DNA from: Moniliella sp. 'wahieum'
Taxonomy: Eukaryota > Basidiomycota > Moniliellomycetes > Moniliellales > Moniliellaceae
Assembly: GCA_003971905.1 (NCBI GenBank)
Contig: RSEE01000003.1
Location: 248,001 to 312,000 of the forward strand
Length of the DNA: 64,000 nucleotides
Reading direction: 5' to 3'
Shown piece by piece: positions 11,976 through 24,339 of the stretch. Position 1 is the first letter of the stretch; each line of letters starts with the position of its first letter. Under the pieces are notes generated by a model. That model had not been told where the DNA came from and searched no databases. It worked only from the letters and a program-made list of their open reading frames with translations. The position numbers were made by a program, and so were the translations under genes.

Positions 11976-13339
11976 TGTATGATGTGGCTCGAAGATGTAG
12001 GCAACAATGAAACGAGTTTACCCTGGCTCTATCTGTGTACTAGGACAAATGCAGCGTGACGAGGGCCTTGACCAGCTCATGCCCACTGGGGTACATCACA
12101 CTGACTTTGCGGAAGCATTGCTGATGCAGTTACCCTTGACATAGTTCCAGGTTTGGGTGTTGCGAAGAGTGCGGGAGCGGTCGACATCAAAGATGTAGAT
12201 CATATGTCCGCAGTTCACCGCCATTGACATTCTACAAAAGGGGTTATAGTCGCTTGCTTTTCTGTTAGCAGACTCGGGGGAATAAAGGTCGCGAGCAATG
12301 GATGGTATGCAGAAATTGTCCCGGGAAGGAACGGAGAGCCCGTGGACCTACATCCACTGGTTCAACCGACCAACACTAACGGACGAGTACATGTCTGGTA
12401 CGAGTAGAAACAGACTGCTTGCGGAACTGTCAAACACATCGATGTTGCAGTGCCCTATGCCCATCATAGTTCCATCCCCAAATCCACGCAGCCGATCTCG
12501 TATTAGTTACAAGCTACTAGCCAGAAGCTGTTGTAACCGTTCGACGGTAGCCACGGCGACCCGAACGCAGTAAAGTCTGACATTCTTGAGCAGGCTCTGG
12601 GTTGACTCTTAAAGCGCCATACTGGATACGATTGATTGCAGCAATTGCGTCTGATGAGCTCGGGCTTCGCTCTTTCCCCTTCGTGTTGTTAGCCATAGCG
12701 TCCCTCTCTATCCTCAGTCTGTAACAGCATGGCGGTTTTACTTGCAAGAAAAAGGGACTATTCACGTACCTTTCCTCTCACTTTTTGCTATTAAGGACTC
12801 TACCAACAATTCACATCAAAGGGGATCAGGTCGACCAGAGGGGGGGGGAGATCATGGGCAACCGCCTGTTTATGGTTCTGAGATCCGGCCAACCCACCGT
12901 GCGGCGCCTGACTTTTCCGTGAGCACGAAGACCAAACAATTTTTGCCGACCATCTGCTTGGCCTCACAGGGCGCGACGGCGCGGTTAATTGGATGGTAAA
13001 TTGGACGGATGCATTGGTTCATCCTTGATGACTAGAACTAAGTATCAGCCTCCAATGGCAGTGGTTTCGGTTAGGGAACGGAGATGTAGGAGCCTGTCGA
13101 CGTGGGCATCGTACGGTTAACTACAGCAAGCGTGTTATATTGCAAGCCAGACGTCAATGGGCAAAATGAATTTGCTCCCAAGACCGAATTGGATTTCTCA
13201 TCGTATTACATCAGCGCTTTGGGCTTGGCAGGGGGCAGTCTCACCCCGCCTTGGCGAGCTGGCCAGCGACTGCCACCCGAACGCAACGTTGGAAGGGTGG
13301 AGCTGCCCCGACGACGACTTCGACGACATTACCGCCGAG
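11976..13339. other. Intergenic between SNU23 and MIC60
   Basis: Mostly without a recognisable gene, apart from a possible minus-strand remnant at 12040-12500 listed separately. The rest should contain the SNU23 3' region and the MIC60 promoter. Confidence 0.45.
12040..12500 (-). other. Possible unidentified small coding segment
   Basis: Read on the minus strand, 12300-12480 gives GHCNIDVFDSSASSLFLLVP then DMYSSVSVGRLNQWM, and 12110-12235 gives MSMAVNCGHMIYIFDVDRSR, with a GT-bearing donor-like site between. The residues look coding-like (hydrophobic periodicity, few low-complexity runs), but I cannot name a family and no start is clear. It may be a gene remnant or chance. Confidence 0.25.
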
Positions 13340-15199
13340 ATGAGTGCTGCCCTGTGCGCGCGCGCGGTGCTGCGCTGCCTTGCGTGCCGGTGTGGCGCAT
13401 ATTCCTCACCTAGTGCTCCCAAAGCGCGGACGGGTCGCCGGGTCGTATTCTACTCCTGACCGCTGTCACTGGGTTTTACGGCCTGTCGGTCGTGGCTAGC
13501 GGGCAAAGCGAGCGCTACGCTGACTTCTTTGCGGAGAATGTACCTTATGGCGGACGCACCTGGACTTTTCGAGACCCACAACATTGATGATGCCTGTGGC
13601 AGCCGCAGGCCGTCGCCGATGGGCCCAGTCCATCTACAACAAAGGCAAGGACGTGTATGCATATCTCACTGGCGAGCATGCTAGGATGACAAGGATGCCG
13701 TCGTAATCGCTCCTGCCAAGGTCAAGGGTCCTGCGGTGCCCAAACAGGATGTTGCCAAGGGTGACCTGCGCGTCGAGCCGCCCCTCCCCCGGCACCTAAG
13801 GAGGAGCCTGCACCCTCCAAGGTGGAGGCGCTCGCGACCAAGGCCCAGGAGGCTGCCGCCGTAGCCAAGGCGCAGTTGGGAGTAGATAAGCCCGAGAAGA
13901 AGGATAACCTGTTGGTTTGGTTTCCCACTCTCCTGGCCCCAGTGATCGTCGTCTCAAGCCTGAGGAGGCACCGGCTGGCACACTTCGCCCCCCGCCAGGA
14001 GGGATCAAGCTTCCGTCCCTGGCGGGCAGTGTGACTTCGGGCCCGGCCGAGCCAATCATCCGCGAGTTGGCTACGACGATTGACGAGCTTGCTGCGGTTG
14101 TAGCTGCCACACCAGCTGGGGAAGCTGGCAGCACCCGCGCAGCGGGTGCGCTGCGCGAGGCTCAAGCCGACCTGCAGAAGCTCACGGCCCGTGTGGATGA
14201 GATCAAGGCGGCGGAGCAAGCCCGGCTGGACAAGGAGCTCAAGAATCTCCAGTCTAAGTACGAGGCGCAACTCAAGATGCAGCATGACAAGGCCGTCCGC
14301 CAGGCCGGAGAGAGCGATACGGCATGGGAGACGCGTCTCCAGGCCCAGTCTAAGGCTCTGCAGTCCGAGGCAGAGAAAAAGCTCAATGCGGAACTGACGA
14401 GCCAAGCGGCGCTGATCCACGAGCGCCTCTACAACGAGGTGGTCGCCCAGGGTGTGGCGCTTCAGAAGCGGTGGATCGATGAGATCGGCCAACGGGTCGA
14501 GCAAGAGCGTGGTGGACGTCTCGCTCGCCTTGACCAGTTGGCCAAGCAAGTCTCGAGCCTGCAGGATGCCACGGCTGCCGAGGCCAAGGCGCGGGACGAT
14601 GCCGCGCGCCTACGTCAACTGCAAAACGCAACAAGCGCTTTGGAGCATGCCACCCTCGCTCCTGGAGAATCAGCGGCTGCTTCCCCTCAGCCGTTCCGCG
14701 AGGAGCTGCGCGCTCTCAAGGAGGCCGTCTTGTCGGTGGAAAGACCGATGGAGAGGCACACAAGACGGATGCGCCCCTGCTTCATCCACTGCTAGACTGG
14801 CTTGATGGTCAATCGGCCCCGGACACTGGTGTAGCCTCGGCGCCCTACCTGAACGTGTGGTTTGTTGACCGCGTTGCGCCTGCGTTGCTCAGTGCCTCCT
14901 TGGTGCCACCCGAGGCCGGGCCGATTGCGCATGCTACATCGGCGGTGCTTGGACCACTGCTGTCGTACAACGCTGCGTTCACGCGCAACAACAAGACTGC
15001 TGCCGCCGTTGCCATTGCCCGCAACGCTCTCGAGCACAACCAGCTCGCGACCGCCACTGCTGCGCTTACCGGGCTCGAGGGCTGGCCTGCTCTGATTGCA
15101 CAAGACTGGCTCGCTGCTGCCCGGTCCCGGCTCGAGGTGCAACAAGCCATCGAGGCCATCAAGACTGAGACCCGTTTCGAATCTTTGCTGCTAGCCTAA
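13340..15199 (+). CDS. MIC60: MICOS complex subunit MIC60 (mitofilin)
   Basis: MIC60 is the core subunit of the MICOS complex, which forms crista junctions of the mitochondrial inner membrane. The start MSAALCARAVLRCLACRCGA at 13340 is an Arg/Ala-rich presequence. The single transmembrane helix follows (GRILLLTAVTGFYGLSVVAS, about 13442-13500), then ADFFAENVPYGG, matching the family. After an Ala/Pro-rich linker comes the long coiled coil (for example AEPIIRELATTIDELAAVVA and ALQKRWIDEIGQRVEQERG) and the conserved C-terminal mitofilin region (APYLNVWFVDRVAPALLSA, LARSRLEVQQ-like helix AARSRLEVQQAIEAIKTE), ending ESLLLA. No intron is needed. Frames change near 13442 (a G missing after RR), 13570 (CTTTTC), about 13790, about 13925 and about 14745. 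Homology is continuous across all of these, so the gene is probably intact in the organism. Confidence 0.9.
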
Positions 15200-15426
15200 A
15201 AACGTTTTTGTGCAAAATCAGCGATGGTACGCCAATTCATTCATTGGCCATGGTCAGAATATCCTTGTGGTTGGGCTTGGGAGTTGGGGGCGATAGTTCA
15301 GGTGAATCGAGGCGACTCTAGAGGGGTTGGGGATGGAGCGAGGCTGTTATCCTTTGTTCACGCAAAAAGGCACCATGATGTTGGAATATGAACCACAGTT
15401 GATATGGTTGTTCGTTGACCATTGAA

Positions 15427-15507
15427 GGACGGCTGGCGCAATGGTAGCGCGTCTGACTACGAATCTTTGTAATCAGGAGGTTGCAGGTTCGACCCCTGCG
15501 TCGTTCG
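15427..15507 (+). tRNA. tRNA-Arg(ACG) with a 9-nt intron
   Basis: Acceptor GGACGGC pairs with GTCGTTC (G-C, G-U, A-U, C-G, G-C, G-U, C-G) with discriminator G at 15507. The D stem is GCGC/GCGC with loop AATGGTA. The anticodon stem TCTGA/TCAGG encloses CTACGA plus 9 extra bases plus A, placing an intron directly after position 37; the anticodon is ACG. The T arm GCAGG-TTCGACC-CCTGC is perfect and matches an internal B box. The body resembles known fungal tRNA-Arg(ACG) genes. Reading the loop without an intron gives no valid fold. Confidence 0.9.
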
Positions 15508-15528
15508 ACCCGACAAGGCGTCCCTTCC

Positions 15529-15533
15529 TTTTT
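15529..15533 (+). terminator. RNA polymerase III terminator of tRNA-Arg
   Basis: A run of five T begins 22 nt after the tRNA discriminator base, a usual Pol III stop signal. Confidence 0.6.
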
Positions 15534-15853
15534 ATTTCTTAATCCCTGCAACGCCCGATCTACGTGCTGGTTCTTCACTCCATTCAGCGTGACCGCCTCG
15601 TCCAACCGCACAACTTGCATCGAATGCACCATCTCTCCAGCTCACGCAACAATCGTTACACATTTCAAGACAGAAAAAAAAACAAAGTGGGTAGGGAACG
15701 TAGAGCAAATGCGTTGGAGCCAAGAGGGAACGAAGATAAGAATAAGAGGTATGTCAAAGCTCAAGTGTACGAGCAGACTGATAAAAGACAACGTATGCGC
15801 CAGGGTGGAGTCCTGTGAAGGACCCAGGTAAGTTGGAGTATGGTCGTCTGTCT

Positions 15854-16374
15854 TCACCACAAGAACAAGGCAGTGCCCACCACCAAAGTAAGGGAGGCGA
15901 GTGGTACCCCCGCGCGCGCGCCAGCGTTCGGGTTGACGAGCTACTCATCAGGTTAGCCCAGGACAAGAAAGAGGTGGGGGTGGGGGGGAGACGCACCATC
16001 CGATTCGGGTCGTATCCAGGCTGGATGGGCCCAAGAGCGTTGGTAGGCATGCGGCAGAAGCTAGGGATGCGTAGGCTGCCGTGGGTTACCAGCCCGAGCA
16101 CTGTGGCGACGGGAATGTCGTAGCTGAAACTCGCTGGGCCTGGCTGGAGCGAGGGACCGACGCCGGTCAAGGCGGTGGGGACGGCGCCGATTGCACTGCT
16201 GTATGTTGTGACGGGGGTCCAGGTCACGGGTGGGACGAAGGGAGCACCACCATAGCTGTTGTTGGGCGTGGCAGCTGGGTTGGTCGTCTGTCCTGCCACG
16301 AGGGGCAGGAGGGCGGCCAAGAGCGCAACAAGAAGCGCAGCACACACAGTCGCCCTGCGGATGATGTCGTGCAT
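15854..16374 (-). CDS. Small secreted protein with a GPI-anchor-like C-terminus
   Basis: The function is unknown. Exon 1 (15997-16374) starts MHDIIRRATVCAALLVALLA, a strong signal peptide with likely cleavage after VAG before QTTNPAATPNNS; the mature part is Pro/Thr/Ser-rich (VTWTPVTTYSSAIGAVP). A 56-nt GT-AG intron (15941-15996) joins in frame to exon 2 (15854-15940), which encodes LVNPNAGARAGVPLASLTLV and a final hydrophobic VGTALFLW. The small-residue omega-like site (NAGA) followed by a hydrophobic tail is typical of a GPI signal; a single C-terminal membrane helix is the alternative. The protein is 154 residues and shows no frame break. No family is recognised. The tRNA and MIC60 on the plus strand are unrelated neighbours. 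Confidence 0.6.
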
Positions 16375-17916
16375 GACGGTGGCCAGGGTAACAAGGGAGG
16401 GGTGGAGGGGGTGGGTGTGGTCGTCGGGTGTCTGGATGCCAGAGCAGGAGGCTGGAAGTGAAAACCAGGATGTGGGGAAATGGATGCACTGTGCCCCGCC
16501 TTGCCTGCCGCCCCAAGCGAGCCCAAGCCTCACGCCGCGCCCCTGATGCATGATCACGGCAATTGATGGTTGATGATCCCATGGGCGATGCTTTTCATGA
16601 TCGCTGCCAGCACCTGGATTACGGCATCTCATACTCCGTACGATTACGTACACGGCTCAGTTCCGGTCTGATCGACTGATCGGCCATTCAAATTGCAAAG
16701 CGCATCAACTTGAAAGTTGAAGTTCAACATGCACGTTCGAGGTAACTCGACAGAGTCAACGCAACCAACACTTCGACACCCTCACCTCACGCGCCTCACG
16801 TGTGAGGCCCCTGAGGCCTCACACATCACACCTCGCTCGTGGCCATCAGTGTCCCATGTCGCTGTGGGAGTCGTATTGAACGAACCTTATCCAGTCCGTC
16901 TCTGTCCACATCCTAGCGGTTTGCACGCTCCCTCGCTGTGACCCGGGAAGGGTACGACGACTTCCAATAAACGAGAGCGTGCATGTCTCGTACACCAGCT
17001 GTGGTCAATGAGAAGTACGTCTTGTGCCTCTAAAAACCTCTTCCTAAGTAATCCTTCCAACTGTAGGCTTTCGAGGCCCTTTTCGAGTCCAGCAACCGCC
17101 TCAATCGTAAGGCCGAGGAGTGCATCGCCGTGGGACAAGAATTTGCTCCAATTTCTCAGTTGCTGGATTGCGGAGTCAGTTTTTTGGACGTGATTAGTAT
17201 ATGCGTGCAGCCGGCACCCCCGCTGTGTGGTGGGCGGGGGCCGCGGTGTGAAGGCGACGAAGTGCGACGCGCGCCCCCTGTCACACCATATGCCAAATAG
17301 GACGAGTCGGCAACGCCCCCACACACTCAAAACGACAGCAAATCTTCAGCACTAGCCGCGCCACTTCTGTTGGTGGCCATTGCGGTTGTGGTGTGCATCG
17401 AGGCCAGCTTAGACGAAGTAAACGCCTGTCCCAAAGGGCGGGGCTGTGGCCATCCTGATACACACACACATGAACGGCTTGGCACCTTATTATGATACAC
17501 AGTGAGTTGCGGCGGACCACCTGCCGCGCCTTCACTGGGCCGGGTACTGCTTTCACCTCTATCGGCTCAGCACAGAACAAAGATGCAGATGAGGCATGCT
17601 TCCGCTCCCCCCTCTGCCCCTTTCTCTTCAAGGGGCGGAGCGAGGCGGCTTGGTGTGGGTTGGGCGGCCTGGGTTGGACGTTGGCCTCTGGTTGTGGGGC
17701 GCTGAGGTAAGTGCCCATGGGGTACGGAGTGACTTGATCGATGATCCAAGGCGATTTTTGTGGCGCGCATCACACATCACATGTCACACACCATGTGCAT
17801 CACGCTTCAAGAGCTTGAAGCCTGAAGAGGCAGTAGGCGGCCAGCAAGCCAAGCAAGCGCCGCCCGTCGGAGCCACCGCGGCTGGACTGGCGGCCACCAC
17901 CACATGCGCAGTGCAC
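16375..17916. other. Intergenic between divergent genes
   Basis: Upstream regions of the small GPI-type gene (-) and the kinase (+). It contains AACGTT words near 16710-16745 and mixed open frames at 16900-17720 without family signatures. An upstream exon for the kinase cannot be excluded, because the kinase frame stays open back to 17596. Confidence 0.4.
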
Positions 17917-20900
17917 ATGCCCATGCCCATGCCCATGTCCATGCCCCTCTCCCCCGCCCACCACAGCTCGCCCTCCAGCACGCCCGACCCAGCTGCGCCG
18001 CTCCACCGCCGCTTCACCCGCTCCCTTTCCGACGCCTTCCCCTCCGACCTCGACGAGTCGGAGCAAGGCGCGCCCACTCTCCTCGCTGCCCCCTTACGTC
18101 TGGACCAAGTCCCGCCCGGAGCTTCCGATCCTGATATGGACATTCAGGATGGTGACCGAACCGTTTCGTCGCGCGTCGTACCCCGTATACGCCGTGCAAT
18201 TCCCACTGCTGCACCCGCCACCAGTGCAGCGCAGCGGCCTGCATCCGAATTTGGGCCGAGACAGACGCCCTTCCCTTCCCGCCCTGTTGCAGACCTTTCG
18301 CAAGTACGCTCCGGGCGCCCCAAAGAGCAACCTGTGGTCGTTCGCCAATATTCGCTCGAGACCCGCCTAGGATCAGGTGCATTCGGGACGGTGTGGAAGG
18401 GATTCAACCTCAAAACAGGGGAAGCCGTGGCGATCAAGAAGATTAATTCGGTGGGGGGCTACACCTCGACGCCCGAGGAACGGGAGGATGGGATGCGTCA
18501 AGCTAGAGACGAGATTCGCATTATGAAGCCTCTTCAGCACGAAAACATTGTTAAATACTTCGATGCGTTTGAGCAGCGCGACCCACAAGAGCAGCATGAG
18601 TCGCTCTACATTGTACTTGAGTATTGTGAGATCGGTTCGCTGCATCGTTGGTTCAAGCAACCAGGGCTGGATAATCGTGAGCGCTTGATTGCCAAGTTTA
18701 TGGGGCAGGTTCTCGATGGCCTTTCCTACCTTCACCATCAGGGTGTGATCCACCGCGACATCAAAGGGGACAATATTCTGCTGGTTAAGAATGCCCGCGT
18801 CAAGCTCGCCGACTTTGGTATTGCGACGGCTGTTGCAGCCGTCCAGGGGGACAAGGTCCAGGGAACGCCGTACTGGATGGCACCCGAGGCACTCATGTCC
18901 AAGCCGACTCCCAAATCGGACATTTGGAGTGTAGGATGTGTGGTGATTGAGTTGATGCAACACGGTCAACACCCGTGGCACCTCTTGACTGATATCAACG
19001 CCTCCTATCGTGCGCTCAATGGCCAGCACCCTGCCTTTCCTCCTGAAATCACTGAGCTGGGACGTGACTTTTTGCGGGTCTGTTTCCAAACTGATCAGGC
19101 CTTGCGACATGATGCCGACATGCTTGGTCGCCATCGGTGGATCCTCAACTCGAAGGATGGCCAGCCGAAGGGGTTCTACGAGGAATCGGCTACCCCCTCC
19201 AGCTCACCCGCAATGCCCGCATCACCTCCCCGCTCAGAGGAGGAGGAAAACTGGGATGAGGGGGATGAATGTGGTTGGAAGTTTCGGATCTTGTGCGCCT
19301 CGATCATCCGCAAACGTTCAACCCCAATGTGGTGCTGGTCTCAGAAACGGAAGCACGTGGCCGTCCATCAGTGGGATCGATCAGTGCGGCTGCGGCCAGC
19401 CGTGGGGCACCAAGTAAAACATCTTCGGTATCTACTGAGGAGCCATGGGACCAAGGCATCGACATGCTGGATTCGCGCCGGCTTTCCCTCCATCGTCCGG
19501 ACACGGCTGAACTTTCAGATCCTCTCTCTGACTCGGGGGACACGGGCTCGGAAGAAGGCATAGATGACCTCGAGCGCCGCCTCCTTGAAGATGAGGAAGA
19601 TGCAGAGGAGATGGAAGCCTGGAGTAGGGCACGGGAGGAGGCGGAGCGACGAAGGGAGGAAGTCATTCAATTGGTGGAAGACGTCAACGTATTCCCCTCG
19701 CTTGACGCATTGGAGGAAAGCCTCTTCCGTCTTCAGGAGCTATTTCAGGAAGACGCAAGGCAAAAACACACTTCTCGGCCCAGGGGCCTTCTCCCTGCTC
19801 GAGTTGATTGAAAAGGAGATTCTCCCTTGGCAGTGCTGCGGGTGCTTAATGTTTTGGCTTCGAATGATGTCGAGGCCCAGGAAGTCCTCTGCGTTATTGG
19901 GACTATCCCCGCCATCAAGCCATTCACTGAATCGCATTGCGACTATTCCCTTCGCCTCGAGGCTGGCCGCTTGTCACTACCATGTGTCTGTCGAAAGGAG
20001 AGCAGATCCGATTCCCAAACGCCCGGGCTAGCTTCTTTGCCCCTCGGACCATCTTATCATGTGGTGGGCTCAAGGCCATCGCTGATATGCTGGCAGAAAA
20101 CTACTCCGACGAAGGAAAGGAACTGGTTTGGTTTGGTGCAGCGTGCGTGCACAGTGTTCTTGGCCTCCCCGTATGTAACCTTCTTCCCGTTCTGCTTTTT
20201 CTCTCACAGCCCACATTGTCTGACCTCGTATTCAGGGCCGCAAAAGTACGTTCTGCAACTTGCTCGTCCGGCAAGCGGTACTTGACCCACTTTCGATTGC
20301 AATGCAGAATGTGACGAGTGATGCAGTCTCACCAGAGGCCAGCTCAGCTAGGAAGCATATCTTTAAGACGCTTAATATCCTCTCTCGTTCGGATACCCAG
20401 GTGCGAGTCCAGTTGGCCAAGGGATCTGTCCCCCGTCGTCTACTTCGAGTGATTGATTCAGATCATCTTTCATCCGAACCCGATTTACTGTACACGCTCT
20501 CCAATGTGTCAAGAACTTGAGTATGACACCTGAGTGTGCAGATGGTCTGCGCAAGAATGGAAATGCTGTCGAGATCCTGACCCATCTCTTAATCCGTCAC
20601 TTGAGCGACGAGGATCACCGTGCCGCCGATGAAATCATCACGGCTTTATACTATTTGTGCCGCCTCCCTCCCCTGGGGCAAAGGGAGTCCCGAGATGCTC
20701 CCTTGGAAGAAGCGGCAGAGGCGGGGGTGGTACCCGTGCTACTAAATGTGGCCAACTCACTCTCTAGTCGTCAGAGTGTGGTCAAACCGTTTGCTGTGTC
20801 AATGTTGTGCGATATGGCGCAAGCTGGGAATGCAACGCGGCAAAAGTTGTGGCCCAAAGCATTGGAGCAGTACCTGGAAATGATTTCGACGGATTACTGG

Positions 20901-22545
20901 GCCCGGCAACAAAGCGACATTCCTTTGGCCAAAGGCGTAAGCCAAACGTCTGACTACCATTCTCAAGCTCAGGCCATGACCTCGATCTGTGCTTGGCTTC
21001 AGGCTGACTTTGCACGAATCGAGCATGTTCTCCTCAAACCCGCTAACCTTGAACGTTTGGCCCAGTACATCCAATCGGGCGTGGATGCTGCCTCGACCGG
21101 GGCCTCGTCTGACTTGCTCTCTCCTTTCCTGCGCCTCACTCGACTGGCGCCCAAAGTCATCGCGGCCCTGGTTTCTTATGACAATGTGATCCGCTGTATC
21201 GAGTCCGGCTTACACGAGAAATCTAATGCAACACACAAACGAAAGAACGATACCCGACTCAACCTTCTTCGCTTGGTGCGGGCAATGGTCGAGGCTCACC
21301 CCCAGGGACGATATGTCCTCCACAAGACCAACTTGTTATCCACTCTACGAGCTCTCGAGGTCAGTACGGACGAAGGAGCAGTCATCGTCAAAGGCTTAGC
21401 AACCGAGATCCTCCGTGCTCAGTCGCCCGAATCTTCGCCCCTCCCGCCTCAAGACGATGAAGCCGAGATGCTTCAGCACATACCAGGCAGGCCTCATCGG
21501 AGATCGGCGACTTCCGTCCGAGGGTGTCAAGCCAGTCGAGGTTTGCTACTAGCTCTCTTGCCTCCCCACGCCAGTCCATTGTCCCACCCCTTGGTACTCG
21601 GCGACCAACCCAACTCTCCATCAATAACGTAGACCGAAAGAGAAGGGAGGGAACGCGCTCTCCTCCTTCGCCCTTGTTACCCGCACTGCCTCTATCTCCC
21701 ACCACCGGGTGATCACAACCCCATTGCCCTCGCCCCGCCCCCTTCCCAGTCCCCGTCTCCCTGTCTCTCCGACGAGGGAAGAACGACCCCTCAGTGGCCT
21801 GCCCTCGTCCAAGTCGAGCCCGGCGATTGGATCCGGCGTCCATGGGAGGCGAGTGCTCCGCACGCTCCCCTCCAACCATCACCTCATGCGCGTTCCCGCT
21901 ACGGTGCCAGCGCCGACTTGACGCCTCGCCGTGAGGAGGTGATGAGCTTCGGTTCAGCTTTGTCCACGCAACATGCCCGTGCACGCTCCGGGTCTGAATA
22001 TTCCCCCACCCTTAGCACCGAGAGGGAGGTATCCGAAAGCGCCCCGGCTCTACCTGCGCGTCGCCCCTCATCACATGCGCCAGCCCAAGCAAGATCCTCT
22101 CTACCTGTCCCTAAGACGAGCAAGGTGTCCTTGATAAATGGTGTGGGGGCTCGCCGTGCCACCGCGGGGTCGCCTACTGCTCGCTCATCAGATGGAAACG
22201 CAGCCCGACGGAGCATGCCCATTCACCCGACTGGTTCTTTTTACGCGGGGGGCGGGCTGATGGTCAACCCCCCTCTCGTTTGGGCTCCCCCCACTCGTCT
22301 AACATGGGATCGTCCCCACCTTCGGATGGTGGAGCGTTTAAACCCAGTGATCGGCCCGGGACTGGGTCCTCGTCTCCGACCCTTCTCGCCGGCCCATTTT
22401 AGCTTCCTCACGTTTGTTTGCCTCCCATGTCTCGGGTCTGCCGCGCATGCCGTCGCACCCTGTCTTGGGTACCGCTCGCGCCCTTCCCCAGCGCCGATTT
22501 ACCTCTGTGGCCCAGCGCAAGCGAGACCCTGATAGTTCGAGCTAA
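17917..22545 (+). CDS. Cdc7/Cdc15/SepH-type septation and mitotic-exit protein kinase (STE group)
   Basis: Kinases of this family (S. pombe Cdc7, S. cerevisiae Cdc15, Aspergillus SepH, plant MAP3K-epsilon) act at spindle poles in the septation/mitotic-exit network. The chosen ATG at 17917 begins MPMPMPMSMPLSP; the frame is open further upstream. The kinase domain starts near residue 150: glycine loop LGSGAFGTVWKG, VAIKKIN lysine, catalytic HRDIKGDN, DFGIAT, GTPYWMAPEALMSKP and SDIWSVGCVVIELMQHGQHP. An acidic coiled stretch follows (LERRLLEDEEDAEEMEAWSR), then a long helical ARM/HEAT-like region (EAQEVLCVIGTIPAIKPFTE; GGLKAIADMLAENYSDEGKE; HIFKTLNILSRSDTQVRVQL; GNAVEILTHLLIRHLSDEDH), and a Ser/Pro-rich tail ending QRKRDPDSSS at 22545. 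The order kinase plus armadillo repeats matches the family. Many frame changes (about 19265, 19800, 19900-20000, 20250, 20515, 21480, 21900, 22400) are indel errors or, in a few places, short introns. Confidence 0.85.
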
Positions 22546-22690
22546 GCTGGAGTGATACCCTGCCACGCCTCGCCTCTGAGCCTCTGCCACTACGTTTCGG
22601 ATCATACCCATGATGCATGTTCCTTCTAGATCTTATGCCTCAAAGCCACTACGCTTCCAATCAAAGGCATTTATGTGTTCAATATCAGAT

Positions 22691-22723
22691 GCAAAGCAAA
22701 ACAAAGCAAAGCAAAGCAAAGAG
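22691..22723. repeat. AAAGC microsatellite
   Basis: CAAAGCAAAACAAAGCAAAG continues as GCAAAGCAAAG: about six imperfect copies of a 5-bp unit. Confidence 0.8.
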
Positions 22724-23146
22724 AGTAACTAGTCCTCTACACTCCCGTAGGTTGCCCTGCTCCTCTCAAAGGGGTCGTCTTGCCATCCTCACGCCAGTGG
22801 GCATGGAATGGGTCAAAAGTGGCAGTCCCACCAACTGTTCACGATCGTTGCCGTTTTGACCGGGTGCTAGGGGATATACCCTCCCCCCCCCCCGATTGTC
22901 ACATGCGTCATCATTACATGGCAATCGAAATTTCTGGTGCACAATCTTGTGGGCCTTGCCCACCTTGAATTTCGTACGTAGTCCTCACATCTATCCGGAA
23001 CCTTGTTACCGGCATTTTCGATTAGCTATGTACTAGTATCACGCTTTATAGTTCTCAGCGATGTATACTTCTCCCTCTCAGTACGATTGATACCTTTTCA
23101 AGGGAAAGCATACCAACATGATCGTAATTCATCTTGAGGAGCAATG

Positions 23147-23168
23147 CCTTGTCCTTCGACGGACAAGG
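23147..23168. other. Perfect 8-bp stem hairpin
   Basis: CCTTGTCC, loop TTCGAC, GGACAAGG. It is not flanked by a gene end that would make it a terminator, and its function is unknown. Confidence 0.6.
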
Positions 23169-23689
23169 TGAAAAGGGCGTTCAGAACCATACCAGCCCGT
23201 CGGTAAAGCACAGTCATGGTCGTAGTGTCGTAGTGGAAAATGACAATAGTAGAGACTCATTAGTAACCTTGCCTGCCCGCATCAGAAAAGTATTGGAAAT
23301 GGAGCAAGAGCCATCCAGCATAACACGGCCAAACCGATTGAGACTCGCACAGACGGCCATGGTGCGAATGTTAGTACAGCCGAGCGCCGTAAAGGCGCCT
23401 CTCTCTCTTTGACATTGAAGGAATAGATCGATGAAGCTGGAGCAACAATAACCCAAAGAGCATCTTGTTTGCTTGCATCCCCAATCCACCGCCAACGCTG
23501 TTTCGACCAAGATTATGTGCATGGAGGTAAGGAGGTGCAAATGCAATCCACATCCCGACCAAGTCTGGGCGTGCCGGGTTAAGACTTGTGCACACAATTG
23601 CATTGGTCCTGGCAATATGGATGCAACTGCCAGATCTACGTTAAGTTTTGGCAGAGGGTGGGGGGCGCGTCCTGTATAGAAGGGTCCTG

Positions 23690-23830
23690 AAGATTTACTG
23701 GCGATTCCCTGATTTCTTAAACGGGGTTGGCGCTAACAAGCAACATACACCGGATGAACGGGTCGGTTTAGGCGGAGCGTTTCTTGTCCCAGCATTAATC
23801 TCTGTCAATGATATGGTTACCGTATAGAGA
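23690..23830 (+). repeat. Dispersed repeat, copy A
   Basis: By-eye alignment shows clear similarity to 31378-31490 (+) and to the reverse complement of 53235-53400. Shared landmarks in order are GGGTCCTGA, TGGCGAT.CCT, TTAAAC/CTTGGTGGCGC, CAAGATGAACGG or its variant, GGTTTAG, GTCCCA and TCTGTCAATGA. No reading frame is conserved across copies. It could be a solo terminal repeat or a non-autonomous element. Confidence 0.65.
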
Positions 23831-24339
23831 AGGGAGAGGATAGCTGTGCTATATGAGTGCGACTTCAGTTGGGAGCACTCGGGGATCCATCCTATGGCAA
23901 AGCAGTCTTCAGACAAGGCGTGAAGTGGTGAGCCACAAGTCTTGAAGCAATGTCGCGAGGGAAGGAGACAGGATACAGAAGAGCGAGATGGGCAAGCAGG
24001 GGGTGCGAGCGCACTCTTCTGCCCAGCTACTAGGCGAGTGCCACCGCTCACCGATCACCTGAGGGCCGTGCGCTGAAACCCTAGCATTCCAGAACAGCGT
24101 CGAAGGAGGTGGGTGATCTCATGTTGCATGTGTGATGGTGCGGACACTGGTGTGGCGCTCAGTCGGAGTACTCGACCAGCGAGGCCTGAGGTGGGGCGAA
24201 TGCGAGCCTGAACGTCTGGACGATGAAAAGCGCTGCGGGTACAACGGAGGACCACCATCCAATGGACGTATGAACAGTGAATGCCGTAACAGGCCGAAAA
24301 CACTCCCATCGCCTCTGAACACACTCCCACCATCTCCTC

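Larger units (their letters stand above)
22546..24339. other. Intergenic, partly AT-rich, no gene supported
   Basis: Holds an AAAGC-type microsatellite at 22691-22723, a perfect hairpin at 23147-23168, and one copy of a dispersed repeat at about 23690-23830. Composition is lower in GC than in the flanking genes. No reading frame shows a known domain. Confidence 0.5.

Noticed and set aside
13340-15199. MIC60 as a pseudogene
   Set aside because: Five frame changes, but every conserved segment from presequence to C-terminus is present and unrelated essential genes nearby show the same pattern, so sequencing indels are more likely.
16887-17330. Minus-strand open frame of 147 codons upstream of the kinase
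   Set aside because: No recognisable domain or intron signals, and Ser-rich plus-strand frames overlap it; kept as unannotated intergenic DNA.
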